Source: an uncultured Collinsella sp.
GTDB taxonomy: Bacteria > Actinomycetota > Coriobacteriia > Coriobacteriales > Coriobacteriaceae
Length of the DNA: 9,363 bases
NCBI GenBank assembly: GCA_900544425.1
Contig: UQUX01000069.1
Span: 1-9,363 of the forward strand
Direction of reading: 5' to 3'
The notes below the pieces were generated by a model. The model worked only from the letters and a program-made list of their open reading frames with translations. It did not search any database and was not told the origin of the DNA. Shown here in pieces: positions 1-6,672 of the stretch. The position numbers were made by a program, and so were the translations under genes. Each line of letters starts with the position of its first letter. Position 1 is the first letter of the stretch.

Positions 1-2
1 CC

Positions 3-287
3 AACTGCGCCGTGACCTTCCTGTCCATGGACGACTGCATGGCCGCCATTGACCGCCTGTACGCCTTCGGTGCCACGGGCTTCCCGTTCACCAAGACGGC
101 CCTTTTGCTCGATAGCCACAGCGAGGGCGTCTATGATGCGGCGATCGCCATGTACAAGTCAACCTGCGCGTACTGCAAGTGGGAGGACCTGGGCATTGTC
201 ACAATCAGCGGTATGACCGAGCGCGACAGCATGGCATCCTCGCCCAAGTTGGAAGAGGTGCGAGAGCTAGCCCGCAAGCTCGCCTAG
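3..287 (+). CDS. NAD(P)H-dependent flavin oxidoreductase, flavodoxin fold (3' end only)
   Basis: The reading frame is open to the left edge and ends at TAG (285-287), so this is the last ~94 residues of a longer protein; the GTG at 12 is internal and not a start. Features seen are a KTALLLDS strand, the segment SEGVYDAAIAMYKS, a CAYCKWED block, and a GMTERDSMASSPKLEEVREL tail. From memory this ending matches NADPH-dependent FMN reductase or iron-sulfur-flavoprotein-like oxidoreductases, which bind FMN in the cytoplasm and transfer electrons from NAD(P)H to small substrates. The FMN phosphate-binding loop would lie in the missing N-terminal part, so substrate and exact subfamily cannot be judged. 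The gene converges with the parC-like gene, and a strong terminator lies 14 bases after its stop. Confidence is good that this is a real gene end, moderate for the family. Confidence 0.75.
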   Translation, partial: NCAVTFLSMDDCMAAIDRLYAFGATGFPFTKTALLLDSHSEGVYDAAIAMYKSTCAYCKWEDLGIVTISGMTERDSMASSPKLEEVRELARKLA

Positions 288-301
288 CGCGCATTTCCAA
301 T

Positions 302-355
302 AACGCAGCAAGGCCCGAAAGGTTCATTTGAACCATTCGGGCCTTGCTGCGTTTT
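302..355 (+). terminator. Strong Rho-independent terminator between convergent genes
   Basis: The left arm AACGCAGCAAGGCCCGAA (302-319) pairs perfectly with 336-353. After one A/A mismatch (320/335), GGTTCA (321-326) pairs with TGAACC (329-334) around a two-base loop. The + strand runs into TTTT (352-355), which fits termination of the oxidoreductase gene. On the - strand the stem is followed by only a short, interrupted T run, so it may also slow or stop transcription from the parC-like gene, but less efficiently. Confidence 0.9.
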
Positions 356-392
356 AAGGGGGGCTGGGCTGTCGGAACCGACCAGACGGCTG

Positions 393-2633
393 TTAGTCAA
401 ACAGACTCGGCATGTCGTTTTCCTTCATGAGGGCACCGGCGGAGGGTAGGGTCTGCGCGGTGAACTTTTCGGCTGAGACGCCGGCGCCGAGGATTTCCTC
501 GGTTGTGCCGACGGTGGTGACCGAGCGGCCCTTCTTGGCCGTAAAGGCCTGGACGCCCTGCGTGTTGGTGGTCGTCTTGGTCTTGAGCAGCGACGTGTTG
601 AAGTTCATCAAACGATAGTCGCTCGAGACCAGCGCGATGTCGCGGTCCTCCTTGAGCACCTGGGCATACAGCAGCTTGCTGCCACCGTAGATGGCGTTCT
701 TGAGGCGCTTGCGGTTGGTCTTGGTGACGTATCCGGAAAGCGCGACGCGCACCACGCGGCCGTTCTCAAAGACGAACAGCACGTCGGCCTTGTAGTCCTC
801 GGGGTCGATGACCCAGATGACACTCTCATCGGGTTCCATCTCAAGATCGGTCGGCAGGTACGAGCCCAGCTGGGCCGACTTGGTATCCTCAAACGCCGCA
901 ACCTTGCACTTGTACACCTGGCTCTTGCTGGTAAAGACCAGCAGCTCGTGGGTGTTGGAGGACGGGAACTCGATAAAGGGCTTGTCGCCGTCCTTGTACT
1001 TGAGCGTGGTGGCCTTCTTAAGCACGCGGTCCGTCATCTTCTTAAGGTAGCCATCGCGCGAGAGCATGATGGTGACCGGATACTCCTCGACCTCGGGCTC
1101 CAGGCTTACCTCGATGACCTCGTGGGGCTCGATCCTGCCCGTGCGCCGCGGCATCACGTACTTCTTGTTGACCGCGGCCAGCTCGTCGCTGATGACCTTC
1201 TTGATGTTCTCCTCGCTGGAGAGGATCTCTTCAAGCTCGGCAATCTCGCCCTCAAGCTTAGCGATGTCCTTGGTGCGGTTGAGGATGTACTCCTCGTTGA
1301 TGTTGCGGAGCTTAAGCTCGGCAACAAACTCGGCCTGGGTCTCGTCGATGTCGAAGCCCTTCATAAGGTTGGGCACGACCTCGGCTTCGAGCTTGGTGCC
1401 GCGGATGATGGCGATGGCCTTGTCGATGTCGAGCAAGATCGCCTCGAGGCCGTGCAGCAGGTGCAGGCGCTCGGACTTTTTGCCTAGGTCAAAGTTAATG
1501 CGGCGACGCGTGGACTCAATACGCCACTTGACCCACTCGTGCAGAATCTGGCGCACGCCCATAACACGGGGATAGCCGTCGACGAGCACGTTGAAATTGC
1601 ACGAGAACGAATCCTGCAGCGTGGTCGAGCGATAGAGCTTGGCCATGAGCTTGTCGGGGTCGACACCGCGCTTAAGGTCGATGGCGATGCGCAGGCCCGA
1701 GAGGTCGGTCTCGTCGCGGATGTCAGCGATCTCCTTGACCTTGCCCTCTTTGGAGAGCTTGACGATGCGCTCGATGATGACATCGGTCTTGGTGGTGTAG
1801 GGGATCTCGTACACCTCGATGATGCGTTCTTCGGGAATCCAGCGCCAACGGGAGCGGATCTGGAAGCTGCCAAGGCCGGTCTCGATAATCTTTTCCATCT
1901 CCTCGCGGCGGTAGATGATCTCGCCGCCGGTCGAGAAGTCGGGCATGGGCATGTACTCGAGCAGGTCGCAGTTAGGATTCTGCAGGTAGTGCATGGTGGC
2001 GGTGCAGACCTCGTTGAGGTTGAAACCGCAGATGTCGGACGCCATGGCGACGCCGATGCCCTTGTTGGCCGAGACGAGGATGTTGGGGAACGTGGTGGGC
2101 AGCAGACGCGGCTCCTTCATGGCGCCGTCGTAGCTGTCGACGAAGTCGACAGGGTCCTTGTCGATGTCCTTGAAGATCTCGGCGCTGATGGGGGAGAGCT
2201 TGGCCTCGGTATAACGCGAGGCGGCGTAGCTCAGGTCGCCCGAATAGTACTTGCCAAAGTTGCCCTTCGACTCCACGAAGGGGGCGAGCAGCGCTTCGTT
2301 GCCCGTCGCCAGGCGAACCATCGTCTCGTAGATCGCGGCGTCGCCGTGTGGGTTGAGCTTCATGGTCTGGCCCACGATGTTGGCGCTCTTCTGGCGCTCG
2401 CCCTTGAGCAGGCCCATCTTGTACATGGTGTAGAGCAGCTTGCGGTGCGAGGGCTTAAAGCCGTCAATCTCGGGGAACGCACGCGAGACGTTGACGCTCA
2501 TGGCGTAGGGCATGTAGTTGACCTCGAGCGTCTGCGTGATCGGCTGGTCGGTGACCTCGGAGTGCAGGCCGATGACGTTCTCGGCGTTGACCTGTTTTTT
2601 CTTTGGCTGGTTCTTCGTCTTCTTCTTTGCCAC
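393..2633 (-). CDS. parC: Type II topoisomerase subunit A, ParC-like (topoisomerase IV/gyrase family)
   Basis: This 746-residue protein is the DNA-cleaving subunit of an A2B2 ATP-dependent topoisomerase. It opens with a Lys-rich stretch. The cleavage core follows: YMPYAMSVNVSRAFPEIDG (40-58), the recognition-helix motif HGDAAIYE (96-103), and AASRYTEAKLS (137-147), in which Tyr141 is the catalytic tyrosine. A coiled-coil/gate region follows (~365-490). About four beta-pinwheel-like repeats begin near 518, for example TIMLSRDGYLKK, ELLVFTSKSQVYKC and DVLFVFENGRVVRV. I find no GyrA box (QRRGGKG-like), which favours a decatenating ParC-type role over supercoiling; this is inference. The start is GTG (2633-2631) with AAGAGGA (2644-2638) four bases upstream. 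It is the second gene of an operon, 45 bp after the parE-like gene. The position equivalent to E. coli GyrA Ser83 is Ala99. An annotator might call it gyrA-like. Confidence 0.93.
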   Translation of the reverse strand: MAKKKTKNQPKKKQVNAENVIGLHSEVTDQPITQTLEVNYMPYAMSVNVSRAFPEIDGFKPSHRKLLYTMYKMGLLKGERQKSANIVGQTMKLNPHGDAAIYETMVRLATGNEALLAPFVESKGNFGKYYSGDLSYAASRYTEAKLSPISAEIFKDIDKDPVDFVDSYDGAMKEPRLLPTTFPNILVSANKGIGVAMASDICGFNLNEVCTATMHYLQNPNCDLLEYMPMPDFSTGGEIIYRREEMEKIIETGLGSFQIRSRWRWIPEERIIEVYEIPYTTKTDVIIERIVKLSKEGKVKEIADIRDETDLSGLRIAIDLKRGVDPDKLMAKLYRSTTLQDSFSCNFNVLVDGYPRVMGVRQILHEWVKWRIESTRRRINFDLGKKSERLHLLHGLEAILLDIDKAIAIIRGTKLEAEVVPNLMKGFDIDETQAEFVAELKLRNINEEYILNRTKDIAKLEGEIAELEEILSSEENIKKVISDELAAVNKKYVMPRRTGRIEPHEVIEVSLEPEVEEYPVTIMLSRDGYLKKMTDRVLKKATTLKYKDGDKPFIEFPSSNTHELLVFTSKSQVYKCKVAAFEDTKSAQLGSYLPTDLEMEPDESVIWVIDPEDYKADVLFVFENGRVVRVALSGYVTKTNRKRLKNAIYGGSKLLYAQVLKEDRDIALVSSDYRLMNFNTSLLKTKTTTNTQGVQAFTAKKGRSVTTVGTTEEILGAGVSAEKFTAQTLPSAGALMKENDMPSLFD

Positions 2634-2678
2634 GATATCCTCTTGAACTTCTTATGGGCCGTCGTTATCGATTTGCTG

Positions 2679-4676
2679 CTACTGCAGGTCCAACTGGTCC
2701 AGGTATTCCTTGCCGTGCTCGGAGATATGGCGCTTGCGGCCTGCCTCGTCGTTGCCCAACAAAAGGTTGAACATGGTCTCCATCTTGGTGACGTCCTCGG
2801 GCTCTACCTTGATCAGACGGCGCGTCTCGGGGTTCATGGTGGTGAGCCACATCATGTCCGGATCGTTCTCACCAAGACCCTTGGAGCGGTTGATGGAACA
2901 CTTCTGGTCGCCAATCTCCTTAAGGATGCCGTTCTTCTCGAGTTCGGTGTAGGCAAAGTAGGTCTTCTCTTTGCAGTTGATCTCGTAGAGCGGAGACTCG
3001 GCGATATATACGTAGCCCTCGTCGATGAGCGTGGGCACCAGGCGATAGAGCATGGTGAGCACGAGCGTGCGGATGTGATAACCGTCGACGTCGGCGTCCG
3101 TACAGATGATGACCTTGTTCCAGTTGAGGTTGTCCAGGTCGAAGGCGCCGAGGTTCTTGATGCGCTTGTCTTTGATCTCCACGCCGCAGCCCAGCACGCG
3201 CATGAGGTCCATGATGATGTCGGACTTAAAGATGCGCGGATAGTCCTCCTTCAAGCAGTTGAGGATCTTACCGCGGACGGGCATAACGCCCTGGAACTCG
3301 GCATCGCGCGAGGTGCGAATGGCACCCGCTGCCGAGTCGCCCTCTACGATATAGATCTCGCGACGGCTCTTGTCCTTGGAGCGGCAGTCGATGAACTTCT
3401 GCACGCGGTTGGCCATGTCGGTCTTCTGCTGCAGGTTGGTCTTGATGCTCTGGCGCGTCTTCTCGGCATTCTCGCGCGAGCGCTTGTTGATGAGCACCTG
3501 CTCCATGATCTTATTGGCGGCGTCCTTGTTCTCGATCAAGTAGGTCGAGAGGCGCTCCTTAAAGAAGGCAGTCATGGCCTGCTGGATAAAGCGGTTGTTG
3601 ATGGCCTTCTTAGTCTGGTTTTCGTAAGACGTCTGGGTGGAGAAGCAGTTGGTCACCAGCACCAGACAGTCCTGGACGTCCTGCCACTTAATGCCGCTCT
3701 CGTTTTTGTTGTATTTGCCCTGTTGCTTAATGTAGGCATCGATGGCGCTGGTCAGAGCGCTGCGGGCGGCCTTTTCGGGCGAACCGCCGTTCTCGAGCCA
3801 CGATGAGTTGTGGTAGTACTCCTGCATCATGAAAGTGCGCGAGAAGCACATGCAAGCAGTGATTTTTACATTGTAATCGGGCAGGTCCTCGCGATCGCGA
3901 CCGCGACGGTCGGCCTCGATAAAGAAGGGCTCGGTAAGGTAGTCGGTACCGACCTTCTCGAGCACGTAGTCCTCGATGCCCTTGGGATAGCAAAAATCCT
4001 CTTCGGTAAACTCGCCATCGCCGCCCTCAATGCGCAGGCGGAAGGTCACGTTGGCGTTGACCACGGCCTGACGGCGCATGGTCTCGCGATACCAATCGTG
4101 GGGGATGCTGATGGAGGTAAAGACCTCAAGATCGGGGCGCCACTTGATGGTGGTGCCGGTGCGGTTCTCGTCGCTGGGCTCAATCTCGAGTGCCTTCTTT
4201 TTGGCGCCGACGACCTTGCCCTTTTTAAAGTGCAGAGAGTACTTGTTGCCGTCGCGCCAAACCGTGACGTCCATGTATTCGGAGGCGTACTGGGTCGCGC
4301 ACGAGCCCAGGCCGTTGGTACCGAGCGAGAAGTCGTAGTCGCCGCCCTGGTTGTTGTTGTATTTGCCACCTGCATAGAGCTCGCAAAAGACGAGCTCCCA
4401 GTTAAAGCGCTTCTCGGAGGGATTCCAGTCGAGCGGGCAGCCGCGGCCGTTGTCCTCTACCTGGATAGAGCCATCGCGAAAGGCGGTAAGGGTGATGAGC
4501 TTGCCGTAGCCCTGGCGCGCCTCGTCAACGGCGTTGGACAGGATCTCGAAGGCGGCATGCGCGCAGCCGTCGAGTCCGTCCGAGCCAAAGATGACGGCGG
4601 GGCGCAGGCGTACGCGCTCCTCGTCCTTGAGCTGGCGGATACTGTCGTTACCATAGTTTGCGGTGTTTTTTGCCAT
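2679..4676 (-). CDS. parE: Type II topoisomerase subunit B, ParE-like (ATPase and Toprim)
   Basis: This 665-residue protein is the ATP-hydrolysing, Toprim-bearing partner of the downstream subunit. The GHKL ATPase motifs are present: FEILSNAVDEA (43-53) with the likely catalytic Glu44 and Mg-binding Asn48, DNGRG (75-79), and the ATP-lid glycines GTNGLG (119-124). The transducer QTK loop is Q354-T355-K356, giving the phosphate-contacting lysine. The Toprim domain carries EGDSA (445-449), PVRGKI (466-471) and the metal-binding DADVDG (527-532), followed by SKGLGEND (598-605). Several motifs differ from standard GyrB/ParE: RPAVIF replaces RPGMYIG, EGDSAAG replaces EGDSAGG, and SKGLGEN replaces YKGLGEM. 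All catalytic residues are nevertheless kept. The start is ATG (4676-4674). A GAGAGAG run sits 5 bases upstream, while a better AAAGGAG (4699-4693) is 16 bases away, and no other in-frame start lies between. It is the first gene of the operon. Confidence 0.93.
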   Translation of the reverse strand: MAKNTANYGNDSIRQLKDEERVRLRPAVIFGSDGLDGCAHAAFEILSNAVDEARQGYGKLITLTAFRDGSIQVEDNGRGCPLDWNPSEKRFNWELVFCELYAGGKYNNNQGGDYDFSLGTNGLGSCATQYASEYMDVTVWRDGNKYSLHFKKGKVVGAKKKALEIEPSDENRTGTTIKWRPDLEVFTSISIPHDWYRETMRRQAVVNANVTFRLRIEGGDGEFTEEDFCYPKGIEDYVLEKVGTDYLTEPFFIEADRRGRDREDLPDYNVKITACMCFSRTFMMQEYYHNSSWLENGGSPEKAARSALTSAIDAYIKQQGKYNKNESGIKWQDVQDCLVLVTNCFSTQTSYENQTKKAINNRFIQQAMTAFFKERLSTYLIENKDAANKIMEQVLINKRSRENAEKTRQSIKTNLQQKTDMANRVQKFIDCRSKDKSRREIYIVEGDSAAGAIRTSRDAEFQGVMPVRGKILNCLKEDYPRIFKSDIIMDLMRVLGCGVEIKDKRIKNLGAFDLDNLNWNKVIICTDADVDGYHIRTLVLTMLYRLVPTLIDEGYVYIAESPLYEINCKEKTYFAYTELEKNGILKEIGDQKCSINRSKGLGENDPDMMWLTTMNPETRRLIKVEPEDVTKMETMFNLLLGNDEAGRKRHISEHGKEYLDQLDLQ

Positions 4677-4730
4677 ACTCGCTCTCTCGGTGCTCCTTTG
4701 CTGCGTTTAAGTCATATAGATAGTCAAGGT

Positions 4731-4759
4731 AGCATAGCCCAGCCCTTGGGCGATTCCAA
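4731..4759 (-). promoter_or_regulatory. Predicted sigma-70-type promoter of the parE-parC operon
   Basis: Read on the - strand, a -35 TTGGAA (4759-4754) is separated by exactly 17 bases from a -10 TATGCT (4736-4731). The predicted transcript would start near 4725, leaving a ~49-base leader before the parE start. No other pair of boxes in this intergenic stretch fits as well. Inferred from consensus only. Confidence 0.55.
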
Positions 4760-4775
4760 CCAACACGAAATCCAT

Positions 4776-4854
4776 CGAACAATCGTTCGTGATATATCGA
4801 CTGATGTTAAGCTATTGGGAGAAATAGCTGAATCAAATCAATAATTATTTGATT
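4776..4854. repeat. Three tandem inverted repeats in the divergent intergenic region
   Basis: The 252-base gap between parE and the ATPase gene contains three perfect dyads in a row. They are CGAAC-4-GTTCG (4776-4789), AGCTATT-6-AATAGCT (4810-4829) and AATCAAAT-8-ATTTGATT (4831-4854). The last two are only one base apart. They could be protein-binding operators or short hairpins, and the third overlaps the candidate -35 box of the ATPase gene. The surrounding DNA is much more AT-rich than the topoisomerase operon. Confidence 0.6.
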
Positions 4855-4878
4855 TCTTTTAGTAGAATCAGATATATA
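4849..4878 (+). promoter_or_regulatory. Possible promoter of the AAA_14/DUF4143 ATPase gene
   Basis: TTGATT (4849-4854) followed after 18 bases by TATATA (4873-4878) is the best sigma-70-like pair ahead of the ATPase gene; an overlapping TATACT (4875-4880) is an alternative -10. The -35 lies inside the right arm of the third inverted repeat, so a protein bound there would block the promoter. The AT-rich context makes chance matches likely, so confidence is low. Confidence 0.35.
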
Positions 4879-4928
4879 CTAAATGAAAACGAATCAGGAG
4901 AGCTTTTATTTAATAGAGCGGTGAAGAT

Positions 4929-6137
4929 ATGAAGATTATCGAACGTCCTCAATATATGGAAGCGCTTCTTGGCGCTAAGGGAACGCCGGACATCAAGGTT
5001 ATTACCGGCATTCGTAGGTGCGGCAAATCTGTTCTACTGGAAGCTCTTGCCGATCGCATTCGTGAGGCCGACCCCGATGCCAATATTATCCGTATCAATT
5101 TCAATCTCCTCGAATTCGAGGAACTAACGGATTTTCGAGCATTGCATCGCTACGTTGAGGAAAGCTATTGCGAGGGCCTCGATAACATTGTGATGATCGA
5201 TGAGGTGCAAACTTGCGTTGGATTCGAAAAAGCGGTCAATAGCCTCCATGCATCGGGTAAATACGATATCTACGTTACTGGCTCCAACGCTTTCTTGCTT
5301 TCGAGTGATTTGGCGACGCTTTTTCGCGGGCGGACATATGAGGTCGAGGTATTCCCGTTTTCCTTGCTTGAGTTTTCGACATATCACGGAATTCATAACC
5401 CGGACGAAGCGCTTGACCGATATTTGAGAGAGGGCGGAATGCCTGGCTCGTATTTGTATCCTAGCGAGCGAGCTCGCTATCGATATATTGCGAACGTACT
5501 AGATGTCTTGGTTTTGCGTGATGTGGAAGAAAAGCATGGGGTTCGTAACAAAGTGCAACTAGAACGTGCATGCGATTTCCTAATGGACAATATCGGTAAC
5601 ATATCTTCTGTTAGTGGGATTGCGGCTGCGCTGGATGCTGCCGGAACGCGCGTTTCCGTGGCAACGCTCGCCCAGTACCTCGGATTTTTATGCCAGGCCT
5701 TTGCGTTCTATCGAGTGCGCCGCTATGACGTAGGCGGTAAAAAGTGCCTCGCTTCGGGTGATAAATACTATTTATCGGATCATGCAATCAGATACGCAAA
5801 ACTTGGAACTAAAGAACTCGACTTCGGGCATGTATATGAAAATATGGTCGCTTTAGAGCTCCTAAGACGCGGTTGGGAAATCTATATCGGGGTGCTTTAT
5901 AAGAAGGAAATCGACTTCGTGGCAATTCGTCGCGATGAGCGAGTGTATATCCAAGTTAGCGATGACATTTCGCGTCAGGAAACCTTTGAGCGCGAAGTGG
6001 CACCTCTGCTTGCGATACGTGATGCGTATCCCAAGATGGTCATTGCGCGAACAAAGCACGAGGCTGTTGATTATGAGGGGATTAAGGTGGTCGACCTCGC
6101 CCGATGGCTGATGGGGGAGGGGCCGGATGTCGAATAG
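4929..6137 (+). CDS. AAA_14 / DUF4143 family ATPase
   Basis: This 402-residue protein belongs to the common but poorly understood bacterial/archaeal ATPase group with an N-terminal AAA_14 domain and a C-terminal DUF4143 domain. Visible motifs are Walker A GIRRCGKS (27-34), Walker B IVMIDEVQ (87-94, Asp91-Glu92), sensor-1-like VTGSNA (116-121), the FRGR turn (132-135), the family block FPFSLLEF (142-149), and a restriction-endonuclease-like tail around 302-343 (YENMVALELLRRGW, then KEIDFVA). The usual E-x-K of that nuclease fold reads QVS (342-344), so the tail is probably not a nuclease. The start is ATG: the frame is closed by TAG (4914-4916) just upstream, and GGTGA (4920-4924) gives a Shine-Dalgarno. 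No transmembrane segment is seen. Codons end in A/T more often than in neighbouring genes, suggesting acquisition from elsewhere. Its cellular role is unknown, and no obvious partner gene lies next to it. Confidence 0.9.
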   Translation: MKIIERPQYMEALLGAKGTPDIKVITGIRRCGKSVLLEALADRIREADPDANIIRINFNLLEFEELTDFRALHRYVEESYCEGLDNIVMIDEVQTCVGFEKAVNSLHASGKYDIYVTGSNAFLLSSDLATLFRGRTYEVEVFPFSLLEFSTYHGIHNPDEALDRYLREGGMPGSYLYPSERARYRYIANVLDVLVLRDVEEKHGVRNKVQLERACDFLMDNIGNISSVSGIAAALDAAGTRVSVATLAQYLGFLCQAFAFYRVRRYDVGGKKCLASGDKYYLSDHAIRYAKLGTKELDFGHVYENMVALELLRRGWEIYIGVLYKKEIDFVAIRRDERVYIQVSDDISRQETFEREVAPLLAIRDAYPKMVIARTKHEAVDYEGIKVVDLARWLMGEGPDVE

Positions 6138-6159
6138 CGGGCGGTGGACGCCTATCTAA

Positions 6160-6378
6160 ATCATTGCGCTGCTCGGGCGCCTTGAGCGTCTTCTTAATAA
6201 TGCGGGTGAGCCCACGCTCCTTACCGATGAATTCCACTTACTCGTTTCTGCCCGAGTAAGTTTGAAGACGGATGAGCCCGCTTTATTTTGTTTGCGGCTG
6301 GATACGTTTGTCGAAAAGTGCCGCGTGGATGGCTCAAATCGAACATTGGGACAGGCATCTCATTTTATGGGCCCATAA
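6160..6378 (+). pseudogene. Open frame without a start codon, possible gene remnant
   Basis: Immediately after a TAA (6157-6159) this frame stays open for 72 codons to a TAA at 6376-6378 with coding-like codon choice. It reads IIALLGRLERLLNN near its left end, with LRLDTFVEKCRVDG further on. No ATG or GTG stands near its beginning; the first TTG is at 6262. The next frame takes over at the same place and carries on as a coding-like sequence to 6524, as if a one- or two-base indel near 6370 had split one gene. I do not recognise the product. It may equally be non-coding DNA left behind the ATPase gene. Confidence 0.3.
6236..6263 (+). other. Perfect 9-bp hairpin downstream of the ATPase gene
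   Basis: ACTTACTCG (6236-6244) pairs perfectly with CGAGTAAGT (6253-6261) across an 8-base loop and is followed by TTT. It lies about 100 bases past the ATPase stop and could be a weak terminator for that gene. The T run is too short and the stem too AT-rich for a firm call. Confidence 0.35.
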
Positions 6379-6524
6379 CGTGGCTGCGCTTTACCGGTCC
6401 CGACAACGGCCATACGCTGTTTGCGACGGCTCCCGCAACGGGTGAAACCGTCCGCGTGTCGATTGGCTGGAAGATCGATTGGGACGCCGCCGTGCCCATG
6501 ATGGAGGCGCTAAAGCTCAAGTAG
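6288..6524 (+). CDS. Small hypothetical protein or 3' remnant of a broken gene
   Basis: This frame encodes 78 residues from a TTG start to TAG (6522-6524); no convincing ribosome binding site precedes the TTG. The first ~25 residues do not look coding. From about 6366 onward the codon use becomes host-like and GC-rich (segments TWLRFTGPDNGHTLFATA and SIGWKIDWDAAVPMMEALKL), so the true coding part is probably this C-terminal ~50 residues. It lies in a different frame from the open stretch at 6160-6378, which overlaps it. A strong terminator follows 27 bases after the stop, as expected of a real gene end. I do not recognise the family. The most economical reading is the surviving 3' end of a gene whose 5' part was lost or frameshifted. 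Confidence 0.35.
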   Translation: MFAAGYVCRKVPRGWLKSNIGTGISFYGPITWLRFTGPDNGHTLFATAPATGETVRVSIGWKIDWDAAVPMMEALKLK

Positions 6525-6551
6525 CGCTGTGATTCCCATGTCAGGCGACTC

Positions 6552-6587
6552 AGGGCTGGCTCCGAGTTATCGGGGCCAGCCCTTTTT
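6552..6587 (+). terminator. Rho-independent terminator
   Basis: AGGGCTGGC (6552-6560) pairs with GCCAGCCCT (6575-6583). A T/G wobble and CCGA/TCGG extend the stem to 14 pairs around the loop GTTA (6566-6569). A run of five T follows (6583-6587). It would end transcription coming from the ATPase/remnant region and insulate the XRE cassette. Confidence 0.85.
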
Positions 6588-6612
6588 GGTGCTCGATGAG
6601 CAGGGCCAGTGC
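6552..6612 (+). repeat. Copy 1 of a terminator-plus-tail direct repeat
   Basis: This segment resembles 7593-7655 in the same orientation. Both share GGGCTGGCTC in the left arm, AGCCC with T5 in the right arm, and then a tail of the form TCGAnGAnnAGGGnCAGnGCC. Over 24 aligned tail bases I count about 17 identities. Hairpin arms alone could be similar by chance, but the tail similarity is beyond what a terminator needs. The two copies bracket the XRE/membrane-protein pair. Confidence 0.45.
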
Positions 6613-6672
6613 CTCGCGCGGTTTCGGGTACAGCGGGGTACCGTGCGCGCAATGACGAACATGGTTTCCATA

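Noticed and set aside
365..378. Short GTCGG/CCGAC palindrome after the parC-like gene
   Set aside because: A 5-bp stem with a two-base loop and no T tract is expected by chance in GC-rich DNA; the adjacent long hairpin at 302-353 explains termination better.
1539..3806. 755-codon open frame on the + strand opposite both topoisomerase genes
   Set aside because: It is a mirror of the GC-rich third positions of parC and parE, spans the gap between them, and has a Val/Leu/Asp/Gly-heavy composition with no motif or ribosome binding site.
3810..4844. 344-codon + strand frame opposite the parE 5' half
   Set aside because: Antisense shadow of parE; it runs through the parE promoter into the AT-rich intergenic DNA and has no recognisable domain.
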